Origin: Nocardia shimofusensis NBRC 100134
GTDB taxonomy: Bacteria; Actinomycetota; Actinomycetes; Mycobacteriales; Mycobacteriaceae
Length of the DNA: 64,000 nt
Direction of reading: 5' to 3'
Assembly (NCBI RefSeq): GCF_001613125.1
Contig: NZ_BDBT01000014.1
Span: 90,353 to 154,352 of the forward strand
Shown here: piece by piece, positions 17,567 through 25,034 of the stretch
How the letters are laid out: every line of letters begins with the position of its first letter
Numbering within the stretch: the first letter of the stretch is position 1
Program-made: the position numbers and the translations under genes
The notes under the pieces: generated by a model
What the model was told of the DNA's origin: nothing
Seen by the model: only the letters and a program-made list of their open reading frames with translations
Databases searched by the model: none

Positions 17567-17937
17567 GGGTGTCCTTGTCAGGAGTGGCCGAATCAGGAAG
17601 GTGATTCGCCCGGACCCATGCCGGGGCACGACGAGACGCCGCGCGAAGCGGTCGGCTCGATGCGGTCAGCGCCGTGGGGCGCCCGGTCGGTGACCGGTCA
17701 GCAGCTGATTCCCGTGGCGGTGCGGTGCGCCGGCGCAGGCCGGGCAGTCGCGCGCAACCGGATGAAGAAGGCGCGCACTGCACACGCCGCGGGTGACAAA
17801 GTGCCCATGCGCCACACCGTATCGCCGGGCGCACCGCTCGATCCACCGAATTTCCGGTCGGCCGATCGAGAACGCGGCTACCCGGCCGGACCGGTGGGTG
17901 CGTCGATTCTTTGCCGGCGCCTCAGGGTGCCGACGCT
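17567..17937 (-). other. 371-bp region upstream of the erm gene
   Basis: No protein gene is supported here. Close to the erm start lies a perfect hairpin GAATCA-N6-TGATTC (17590-17607), and on the minus strand a nine-codon frame (17619-17593, reading MGPGESPS then stop) runs into it. Inducible erm genes are often controlled by leader peptides and alternative hairpins, so this may be an attenuator, but no convincing ribosome site precedes the short frame. Confidence 0.3.
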
Positions 17938-19578
17938 TCAGGAATGCAGCGCCTGGTCCGCCTCGGCCGCCCGGACCCGCCACCGCGCGGCTTCGGCGGA
18001 ATCGCCGCGGCGGTCGAGAAGCTCGGCCAGCAGCGCCATCGAACGGGACTCACCGTGCTGCGCCGCGACCCGCCACCAGCCCTCGGCGGCGGTGTGCTCA
18101 CCGCGCCGGAACAACAGCACCGCCAGGTCGTGAGCGGCTCCGGCGTGTCCCGCCTCGGCCGCCTGCGCCCACAGACCGCACGCCTGCTCGTCCTCACCAC
18201 GGTCGTACATGCCCGTGCCCAGGTCGTAGAGCGCGTTACGGTAGGCGGCGCCGGGCTCGTCGGTCTGCGCCGTCGGTCGTGCCGGCGCGACGTCCGTCGT
18301 CGCGGACCACGCCTGCTCCGATTCCGGTGCGGTCTCGGCACTGCTCGGCCACGCCACATCGTGCGCCTGGCGAGGATCGGCTGCGGGGGCCGACGTGCTC
18401 GCCCACGCCGATTCCGTCGCGGGTTCGGTCGCGGGTTCGGTCGCGGAGGAACCCGCGGACTCCCACAGCTCGTCGAACGAGGGGATCGGCAACGATGGGA
18501 TCGGCACCGGGGGGATCGACTCGGCCGACCGGCCGGGCTCCGGGACCGCGACCACGTCGTCGGCTCCCCGGGCAGCCTCGGGCAGGGCCTCCCAAACCGA
18601 TCCGGGCTGCGAGTCCGGCAAGGCGGTGAGCCTGACCGGGGCCGGCTCGGACGCGGGACGAGACTCGGGCCGGGCGGACACCGCACCCCACGGCGGTGGG
18701 GTGTACTTCATCGTCATGGTGGCGTTCTCGTCGACGAACGGTGAGGTGGGCTCGGTCGGCGGCGCGGTTTCCCCGCGCCGGACCTGCCGCTCCTTGGGCA
18801 CCCGGGTATCGGTGAGCCGGTCGTCGGCGTAGGCGCTGTCGGTGTACGGGGTTTCCGCGTACGGCGTCTCCGCGGGCGCGGGCGCGGGCGCGGGGTCGGC
18901 GTAGGCCTCGGGCGAGATCCATTCCGAGACGGCCGGGCTCTCCCCGGTCGTGTGGTCGGCCCGCTCCCCGGACTCGGCCGGGGATTCGAGGGGCTCGGCG
19001 GTCTCGGGGCTCTCGGGGGGCTCGGCCGTGTCGGCGGCGGCCTGTCCGGACGGCTCCCGTGTGCCCGGCCGCACCGGAGCGATGCCGACGCCGACGACGA
19101 GGTTGGCGAAATTCGGCGGGCCCTCGCCCAGACTGCACCACAGCGCGACGATGTCGTTGGGAATGTCCTCCACGAGCATCCCGTAGTTGCCCGTCCAACT
19201 GCGGTGCGCGCCGGTCTGGTCCACCCAGACCGGGGTCAGCGAGAACACCGCGTCCGCTCCGGTCGGGACGAGTTCGACGGTCACGCCGCGGGCGAGCGCG
19301 TCGCTCCAGATGTCGACCCCGGTGAGCTTGTGACCATCCAGCTCGATGTAGCCCTGCAGCACCGAGAGTCCGAGACCGTGCCCGCGCAGTCCCGCAGGCG
19401 GAGCCTGCGACAGCAGTGTCATGTACAGCAGGATCGGCTCGGTACCGATGCGATCGGTGTACATCGGATAGACCATGCTGCCGTTCCAGAGGATCGGCTC
19501 GGAACCGGTGTAGCGGGCCGCCAAGGGCTGTTCGCCTGCCGGATTCCGCTGGTGCCACGGGGAATACGGCTCGTTCAT
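17938..19578 (-). CDS. Sel1/TPR-like repeat protein with a conserved N-terminal domain
   Basis: 546 residues in three parts. Residues 1-170 form a globular domain (EPILWNGSMVYPMYTDRIGTEPILL, LSVLQGYIELDGHKLTG) of unknown fold. Residues about 170-420 are a disordered Pro/Glu/Ala/Ser-rich linker including a short tandem run of TEPATEPATE. The last ~110 residues contain Sel1/TPR-type helical repeats (LYDLGTGMYDRGEDEQACGLW, AAHDLAVLLFRRGEHTAAEGW, SMALLAELLDRRGDSAEA). Such repeats usually bind proteins. ATG 19578 has GGAAGG upstream. No signal peptide seen. Confidence 0.72.
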   Translation of the reverse strand: MNEPYSPWHQRNPAGEQPLAARYTGSEPILWNGSMVYPMYTDRIGTEPILLYMTLLSQAPPAGLRGHGLGLSVLQGYIELDGHKLTGVDIWSDALARGVTVELVPTGADAVFSLTPVWVDQTGAHRSWTGNYGMLVEDIPNDIVALWCSLGEGPPNFANLVVGVGIAPVRPGTREPSGQAAADTAEPPESPETAEPLESPAESGERADHTTGESPAVSEWISPEAYADPAPAPAPAETPYAETPYTDSAYADDRLTDTRVPKERQVRRGETAPPTEPTSPFVDENATMTMKYTPPPWGAVSARPESRPASEPAPVRLTALPDSQPGSVWEALPEAARGADDVVAVPEPGRSAESIPPVPIPSLPIPSFDELWESAGSSATEPATEPATESAWASTSAPAADPRQAHDVAWPSSAETAPESEQAWSATTDVAPARPTAQTDEPGAAYRNALYDLGTGMYDRGEDEQACGLWAQAAEAGHAGAAHDLAVLLFRRGEHTAAEGWWRVAAQHGESRSMALLAELLDRRGDSAEAARWRVRAAEADQALHS

Positions 19579-19735
19579 ATGCTGGCCTTCCGCTTCGCGC
19601 CCGAATCTGCGCACCGCCTCCCGCAAGGGCGCGGCGGCATGAGCGTACTCGGCGCGTGCCGGGGTGGCGCGACGATCCCACGGCGTGCGAATCGGACAGG
19701 CGCGGTGCGTGCCGGGCGCACGACGACGGTCCTGC

Positions 19736-20443
19736 TCATTTCGGGGTGTGCCGCCAATCCACGCGTTGCAGGGTCGACCAGTCGTCGCCCGCCCACTCCC
19801 AGATCAGCCGCGCGACGATCGCCGGATCCGACACCGTGGTCGCGAAATAGTGGTCGCGTCGTCGGCTGTCGTGGATCTCGAGGGTGTAGTCGACCGCGGA
19901 GTTGCGGTAGGTCTGGATGAAGGTCTGCTCGTCGTGCGGCTTGCCGACGATGAGGAACGGTGTCGCGGCCAGGGTGTCCAGGTTGGGCACCCAGGTGTGG
20001 ATCTCCCGCTCGGTCATCGACGAGTAGGTGTGCTCGCCACCGATGTCGACCTCCACCTCGCGGTGTTCCACGGTCTGCTCGGGCGCCGGGCCGTCGCTGT
20101 AGGGGCGCGCATCGTAGAGCTCGTAGTCGAACCCGGTGATCAGATCCTGCAGCAGCTGCCGCACCGGCGCGGCCGCGTTGTCCAGTGCGCCCGGCACCCG
20201 TGGCCGGTCGCCCCGGTCCGCGGAGGTCACCCGCACCGCGTACCCGGCCGCCTCGATCCGGACTCCGGCATGCGGGCGCGAAGCCAGCACCGCCGTGTTC
20301 CAGGCCTGCAATCCGGCGACGACGACCAGACGGAGATCGTCGTCGAGGGGTCTACCGGCCTGCGCCCGTAGATAGTCCGGGATTTCCCCGGGCGTGCGGA
20401 TCGCGCCGACCGGCACGACCACATACTCGAAACTCACATCCAC
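19736..20443 (-). CDS. conserved hypothetical protein
   Basis: 235-residue soluble protein (DVSFEYVVVPVGAIRTPGEIPDYL at the start, DWSTLQRVDWRHTP at the end) with no signal peptide or membrane span and no motif I recognise. The GTG at 20443 is preferred because GGCGGAAG lies 7 bases upstream; GTG 20437 is next best. It is separated from the Sel1-repeat gene by about 160 bp on the same strand and may be co-transcribed with it. Confidence 0.55.
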   Translation of the reverse strand: MDVSFEYVVVPVGAIRTPGEIPDYLRAQAGRPLDDDLRLVVVAGLQAWNTAVLASRPHAGVRIEAAGYAVRVTSADRGDRPRVPGALDNAAAPVRQLLQDLITGFDYELYDARPYSDGPAPEQTVEHREVEVDIGGEHTYSSMTEREIHTWVPNLDTLAATPFLIVGKPHDEQTFIQTYRNSAVDYTLEIHDSRRRDHYFATTVSDPAIVARLIWEWAGDDWSTLQRVDWRHTPK

Positions 20444-20576
20444 AACGTAACTTCCGCCGGGCCCGCGCGGGAGGGTCCGGACGAGGCAACCTGACTTCGG
20501 GGGTATCGAATTCGCGCGCCGTGCCGCCGACATGCCGCGAATCGTGACCGGAACGGTGCGAAACCGGCCGACGGAG

Positions 20577-20906
20577 TCATGGCGGAGGGGGAGCGGGGGC
20601 CACGGTGGCCGAGACTGTCGCGCCGCCCGGTCGCGGAGTCGGGGCCGAAGGCGCGGGCACGACGGTCGCCGCGGGCAGCGTCTCCGGGGACCCCGCGGAG
20701 CGGACCGGCACCAGCCCGGCGACCGCCACGATCAACCCCACCGCCGTCAACCCCAGGCCGGTATCGATCATCAGTCTGCCGGTCCCGCCGCGAGCCTGCG
20801 GCGGCCGTGTCGTATGCCAGGCGCCGGCGAAGACGAAGGCCAGTATCGCCGCCACGATCAGGCACACTCCCGTTCCGGCCAGCACTTCACGCACCGCGCC
20901 GCCCAC
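20577..20906 (-). CDS. small two-helix membrane protein
   Basis: 109-residue protein with two hydrophobic helices (VCLIVAAILAFVFAGAW and GLGLTAVGLIVAVAGLVPV) and a Pro/Ala-rich C-terminal tail. GTG 20906 has GAGGAG about five bases upstream. Function unknown. Confidence 0.55.
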   Translation of the reverse strand: MGGAVREVLAGTGVCLIVAAILAFVFAGAWHTTRPPQARGGTGRLMIDTGLGLTAVGLIVAVAGLVPVRSAGSPETLPAATVVPAPSAPTPRPGGATVSATVAPAPPPP

Positions 20907-21045
20907 CCCGCTCTCCTCGCCCCGACCGGCCCTCGGCCCGCCGCACGCGGGCGCAGGGACGGACCGATCCCCGGCGAACCGGAAATTAACGCACCGGCCG
21001 GGTCGTCGCAAACCCTGAACGCGACGACACCGTAGCGTGACGGAC

Positions 21046-22419
21046 ATGAGCGAACACCTGGTCGTCATCGGGGCCGACGCGACCGGAATGGCCGCGGCGT
21101 CACAGGCCCGCCGTCACCTCGGCTCGCAGGCAATGCGCATCACAGTCTTCGAATCCGGCGGCTTCACCTCCTACTCCGCGTGCGGCATCCCCTACTGGGT
21201 CGGCGGGCTCGTCGAGGACCGCGACGACCTGATCGCGCGCACCCCGGAGGAACACCGCGAGCGCGACATCGACGTGCGCCTGCACACCGAAGTGATCGAA
21301 CTCGACGTGCCGGGCAAGCGGGTGCGCAGCCGTGCGCGCGACACCGGCGAGGAATCCTGGACCGGCTACGACAAGCTCGTCATCGCCACCGGCGCGCGAC
21401 CGATCCGCCCCGATCTGCCGGGCATCGATGCCGAGGGCGTGCACGGCGTGCAGACCCTCGACGACGGCCAGGCACTCATCGACACCCTCGAGCACACCGA
21501 GGGCAGGCGCGCGGTCGTCATCGGCGCCGGCTACATCGGTGTGGAGATGGCCGAGGCGCTCATCCAGCGCGGCTATCAGGTGCGGGTGCTGGACCGCGGC
21601 TCCGCGCCCATGTCCACCCTCGACCCGGAGATGGGGGCGAAGGTGGCCGAGGCCATGCGCGGCATCGGCATCGAGGTGATCTGCGAGGCCGAAGCCGTCG
21701 CCGTGCGTACCGACGCCGACGGCCGGGTCCGCGCGGTCGCCACCGGTGACGCCGAATATCCCGCCGACGTGGTCGTGCTCGGCCTCGGCGTGCGCCCGAA
21801 CACCGAATTGGCCCGCGCGGCGGGGCTGCCGCTGGGGGAGTACGGCGGTCTGCTCACCGATCTGTCGATGCGGGTGCGCGGCCACAGCGACATCTGGGCG
21901 GGCGGTGACTGCGTCGAAGTGCGTGACCTGGTCTCCGGGCGCGATCGCCACATTCCTCTCGGCACCCACGCCAACAAGCACGGCCAGGTGATCGGCGCCT
22001 GCCTGGCGGGTGGGTACGCGAGCTTCCCCGGGGTCGTGGGTACCGCGGTCAGCAAGATCTGCGCACTCGAGGTCGCACGTACCGGTCTGCGGGAGCGCGA
22101 CGCCCGCGACGCCGGTCTGCAGTACGTGACGGCGACCATCGAGTCCACCAGCCGGGCCGGGTACTACCCCGGCACCGCGCTGATGACGGTGAAGATGCTC
22201 GCCGAACGCCACACCGGGCGTCTGCTCGGTGTGCAGATCGTCGGCAAGGAGGGCGCGGCCAAACGCGTGGACATCGCCGCGGTCGCCCTGACCGCGGGCA
22301 TGACCGTGGAGCAGATGACCGCCCTCGACCTCGGCTACGCGCCGCCGTTCTCCCCGGTCTGGGATCCGGTGCTGGTGGCCGCTCGCAAGGCGGTCAAGGC
22401 GGTGCGGGAGCGCGGCTGA
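21046..22419 (+). CDS. FAD-dependent pyridine nucleotide-disulfide oxidoreductase, CoA-disulfide reductase/NADH oxidase type
   Basis: 457-residue flavoprotein. FAD-binding GADATGMAAASQ at the N-terminus, a single active-site Cys in SYSACGIPYWVGG as in CoA-disulfide reductases and NADH oxidases, ATGARP, an NAD(P)H-binding VIGAGYIGVEMAEAL (about 155-170), and the second FAD motif DIWAGGDC, then a dimerisation domain. It probably uses NAD(P)H to reduce a low-molecular-weight disulfide, oxygen or polysulfide. ATG 21046 is preferred over GTG 21037; neither has a clear ribosome site. Confidence 0.8.
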   Translation: MSEHLVVIGADATGMAAASQARRHLGSQAMRITVFESGGFTSYSACGIPYWVGGLVEDRDDLIARTPEEHRERDIDVRLHTEVIELDVPGKRVRSRARDTGEESWTGYDKLVIATGARPIRPDLPGIDAEGVHGVQTLDDGQALIDTLEHTEGRRAVVIGAGYIGVEMAEALIQRGYQVRVLDRGSAPMSTLDPEMGAKVAEAMRGIGIEVICEAEAVAVRTDADGRVRAVATGDAEYPADVVVLGLGVRPNTELARAAGLPLGEYGGLLTDLSMRVRGHSDIWAGGDCVEVRDLVSGRDRHIPLGTHANKHGQVIGACLAGGYASFPGVVGTAVSKICALEVARTGLRERDARDAGLQYVTATIESTSRAGYYPGTALMTVKMLAERHTGRLLGVQIVGKEGAAKRVDIAAVALTAGMTVEQMTALDLGYAPPFSPVWDPVLVAARKAVKAVRERG

Positions 22420-22459
22420 GAACGTGCCCCGCTGACAACTCGTAGCCGGGGACGACGGA

Positions 22460-22903
22460 CTACTGCCGGGGGACCTCGGCGGCGAGGAACATGTAGCTCT
22501 TCTCCTCGGTGCGGGTACGGATGCGCCAGTTGCCCTCGACCCTGGCGAAGGTGTCCAGGTACCACAGCCCGCACAGCATCATCTGCTGCGCGCCGTCCGG
22601 TCCGCCGATCACCATCGGGTTCTGGCACATCGTGCGCCCGGTGGCGGTGTCGCCGTCGATGGTGAGCGAGGAGTTCGAGATGAGGTGCTGGAAGGCGGGG
22701 AAGTGCGGCAGCGTGGCCGACAGGAACGCCTTGGTCGCCGCCAGATCGCCGGCGGGGCCGCCCATCGCGGTGTAGTCGATATGGGCGTCGGCGGTGAACA
22801 ACTCGTCGAGCAGATCCCATCGTCGGGTGTCGATGGCATGGGCGTAGCGGACCATCAGATCCTCGATCTCCAGGCGGTCGGAGATCTCCTGCAATGACAG
22901 CAT
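22460..22903 (-). CDS. SnoaL-like (NTF2-fold) protein
   Basis: 147-residue protein with an N-terminal helix pair (EIEDLMVRYAHAIDTRRWDLL) and the following strand pattern LFTADAHIDYTAMGGPAG typical of SnoaL_4-type NTF2-like domains, which serve as isomerases, hydratases or small-molecule binders. Substrate unknown. Convergent with the flavoprotein upstream. Confidence 0.72.
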   Translation of the reverse strand: MLSLQEISDRLEIEDLMVRYAHAIDTRRWDLLDELFTADAHIDYTAMGGPAGDLAATKAFLSATLPHFPAFQHLISNSSLTIDGDTATGRTMCQNPMVIGGPDGAQQMMLCGLWYLDTFARVEGNWRIRTRTEEKSYMFLAAEVPRQ

Positions 22904-22969
22904 CGGCGTGATTCTGCACTATCGGCGAAGGCGCGGCAGGCAATTCGGCGACGCGACTATGGTGGGCTG

Positions 22970-24232
22970 ATGAGCACCGACGGTTGTCTCATCGCGCGCC
23001 ACGGTTGTCCGCCCGCCACCCCGGCAGGCCGGATCGGGCGTGTGCTGACGAGCGTGTTCGCGGCTCTGCTGCTGGTGCTGTCGGCGGCGTGCGGCTCCGA
23101 CGGCGAGGGCCGCGAGCAGCAGGCGTCCCCGCGCGGTGAGGTGGTCTCGGTGACTCCGATATCGACCATGACCGCTGCCGAAACCACGGAATTCCTCGCC
23201 GACCGCACCCTCGAGGCCCCGGTCCGCAACGGCGTCGAAGCCTCCCGTGTCGAGTATCGAACCATCGACGCGACCGGGCAGCCGACGACGGCAACCGGCC
23301 TGCTCGTCCTGCCCGACACCGACGTCGGCGAACTGCGCATCATCAGCTACGCGCACGGAACCATCCTGCGCAAGGACGAGGCGCCCTCGGTCGGCGGCGC
23401 GAACGATCGGGCCCGCACGATCGCGTTCGCCGCGGGCGGCACCATCGGCGTCGCCCCCGACTATCTCGGTCTCGGCGAAGGCCCCGGCCGTCACCCCTAC
23501 GTCCATGCCCCGACCGCGGCCAGCGCCTCCCTGGACCTGCTGCGTGCCGCTCGCACGCTGGCCGAGGAACGCGGTCACACCGTCGCCCCCGAGGTCTACA
23601 TCGTCGGCTTCTCCCAGGGTGGCCAGGCCGCCACCGCACTCGCCCGGGAACTGCACGACAATCCGGACACCGGCTTCGCTGTCGGCGCTCTCTCGGCCGT
23701 CAGCGGCCCCTACGACATTCGCGAAGCCCAGACACCCGCCGCGTTCGACGGCCGGGTCAGCCCGCGTGCCGCCGTGGTCTACCTCGCCTATTGGATCACC
23801 GCGATGAACCCGATCTACCGCGTCTACGACGATCCCTCCGAGGCGTTTCTGCCGCCCTACGCCGACCACGTCGAGGAACTCTTCGACGGATACCACGGTG
23901 TCTTCGACATCGCGGGCCGGCTGCCGGAGACGCCCCAGGAACTGCTCACCCCCCGATTCCTGGAGTGGGCGATAGAGCCGACCGGCCCCGCCCTGCAGGC
24001 GATGAACGACAGCGACGGCACCTGCGAATGGACCACCGACGCGCCAGTCCGCCTCTACGCCTCCACCGCCGACCGCAGCGTCCCCGCCACCAATACCGAG
24101 GAGTGCCTCGAGACGCTGCGCGGGGAACGCGTCGAGCGCATCGATCTCACCCCGATGGACCACGGCGCGACCGCCCGTGCGGCGATCGCGGAGACTGTGC
24201 TCTGGTTCGATCGGCTCGTCACCGCCGGGTGA
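22970..24232 (+). CDS. secreted lipase-like alpha/beta hydrolase
   Basis: 420-residue exported hydrolase of the secretory-lipase (LIP) family. Hydrophobic segment at about 26-40 ends in a lipobox-like LSAAC, so Cys41 may be lipidated. The nucleophile Ser is in GFSQGGQAA (about residue 217), followed later by TADRSVPATN (acid region) and MDHGAT (catalytic His). Such enzymes cleave triacylglycerols or other esters outside the cell. The long hydrophilic stretch before the signal segment suggests that GTG at about 23042 could be the true start. Confidence 0.78.
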   Translation: MSTDGCLIARHGCPPATPAGRIGRVLTSVFAALLLVLSAACGSDGEGREQQASPRGEVVSVTPISTMTAAETTEFLADRTLEAPVRNGVEASRVEYRTIDATGQPTTATGLLVLPDTDVGELRIISYAHGTILRKDEAPSVGGANDRARTIAFAAGGTIGVAPDYLGLGEGPGRHPYVHAPTAASASLDLLRAARTLAEERGHTVAPEVYIVGFSQGGQAATALARELHDNPDTGFAVGALSAVSGPYDIREAQTPAAFDGRVSPRAAVVYLAYWITAMNPIYRVYDDPSEAFLPPYADHVEELFDGYHGVFDIAGRLPETPQELLTPRFLEWAIEPTGPALQAMNDSDGTCEWTTDAPVRLYASTADRSVPATNTEECLETLRGERVERIDLTPMDHGATARAAIAETVLWFDRLVTAG

Positions 24233-24276
24233 GAGCTTCGCGTCTCGTGGAAGTCCGCGTCGTCGTGAGAAACGGA

Positions 24277-24398
24277 AGGTGCCGCCGGATGGGGGAGATC
24301 CGGCGGCACCTGATTCGGGTTGCGACTCGCAGGGGGACGAATCGCGTGCCAGCCGGGGGGAGTAGCTGGCTGATTGCCAGGCTACTCCCGGAGTCGCA
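24277..24398 (-). ncRNA. structured RNA with C-rich loops, 6C-like
   Basis: Read on the minus strand this 376-bp gene-free stretch contains three successive hairpins whose loops carry runs of C: GCCAGC/GCTGGC around C6 (24348-24370), GCGATTCG/CGAGTCGC around C5 (24322-24345), and a perfect 14-bp stem around CTCCCCC (24277-24311) followed by TTCCGTTTCT, which looks like its terminator. Successive C-loop hairpins are the hallmark of the actinobacterial 6C RNA. An alternative pairing GGGAGTAGC/GCTACTCCC competes with the first hairpin. The last hairpin may also terminate the convergent lipase gene. The 5' end is a guess; 24399-24520 holds nothing else I can name. Confidence 0.55.
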
Positions 24399-24524
24399 TC
24401 GCCGCAGCCGTTTTGATCTGATCGAAATCTTCGCCGCGGATGCCGCCGGTTGTCGGCCGGGAGGGCGCGCGGCGGCGTGCCCGGAGCCGATGGGCGGCAC
24501 GCTGGCGCCCTGCTTTGCTGTTTG

Positions 24525-24532
24525 CTAAACTA
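24525..24532 (+). promoter_or_regulatory. CTAAACTA box upstream of the ArsR gene
   Basis: The same octamer occurs in the pckG promoter at 24993-25000. Here it is flanked by TTGC and GCAA (inverted) and lies in an AT-richer stretch 77 bases before the regulator start. Possible autoregulatory operator or promoter element. Confidence 0.35.
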
Positions 24533-24608
24533 TGCAATCGACGCCCGCGATCCGTGCGGCACCGTCCGTCTCGCGGAACCGTCCGCCTATCGAAGGAAGT
24601 GGCCGATC

Positions 24609-24938
24609 ATGCCTGGACTGAGCAGGCCGCTCTATCAGATGAAGGCCGACTTCTTCAAGACTCTCGGCCACCCCGTCCGCATCCGCGTCCTGGAACTGCT
24701 CAGCCAGCGCGAGCACGCGGTGTCGGAGATGCTCGCCGAGATCGGCGTGGAGGCGGCGAACCTGTCGCAGCAGTTGTCCATCCTGCGCCGCGCCGGCCTG
24801 GTGACCGCTCGCCGCGAAGGGCTCTCGGTCACCTACGAACTCGCCACCTCCGAGGTCGCCCAACTCCTGGCCGCCGCGCGCGCCATCCTCACCGGGGTGG
24901 TAGCGGGGCAGGCCGAAGCGCTCGAGCAACTGGCTTAG
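24609..24938 (+). CDS. ArsR-family winged-helix regulator without cysteines
   Basis: 109-residue repressor-type protein: DFFKTLGHPVRIRVLELL (helix 1-2), AVSEMLAEIGVEAANLSQQLSILRRAGLV (helix-turn-helix) and TARREGLSVTYEL (wing). Metal-sensing ArsR proteins carry Cys in ELCVCDL; this protein contains no Cys at all, so it must sense something other than a thiol-bound metal. ATG 24609 has AAGGAAG upstream; the longer frame from 24450 is not supported. Gene order suggests control of the pckG-sulP pair downstream. Confidence 0.85.
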   Translation: MPGLSRPLYQMKADFFKTLGHPVRIRVLELLSQREHAVSEMLAEIGVEAANLSQQLSILRRAGLVTARREGLSVTYELATSEVAQLLAAARAILTGVVAGQAEALEQLA

Positions 24939-24981
24939 CGCGCCTGCCGGATCCGTGTCAGGGGGCGCCCGCGCCCAATGA

Positions 24982-25009
24982 TTGCAGCTTTTCTAAACTA
25001 GTTACATTG
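24982..25009 (+). promoter_or_regulatory. pckG promoter with embedded operator candidate
   Basis: TTGCAG (24982-24987) and TACATT (25004-25009) are spaced 16 bases apart as -35 and -10 elements. The spacer contains CTAaacTAG (24993-25001), sharing CTAAACTA with the arsR upstream region. A repressor bound there would block the promoter. Confidence 0.45.
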
Positions 25010-25034
25010 CATCTTTGTGAAGGAGCGATTCGCC

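Noticed and set aside
17593..17619. Erm leader peptide as a gene
   Set aside because: The nine-codon frame has no convincing ribosome site and lacks the IFVI-type stalling motif; mentioned only in the upstream-region entry.
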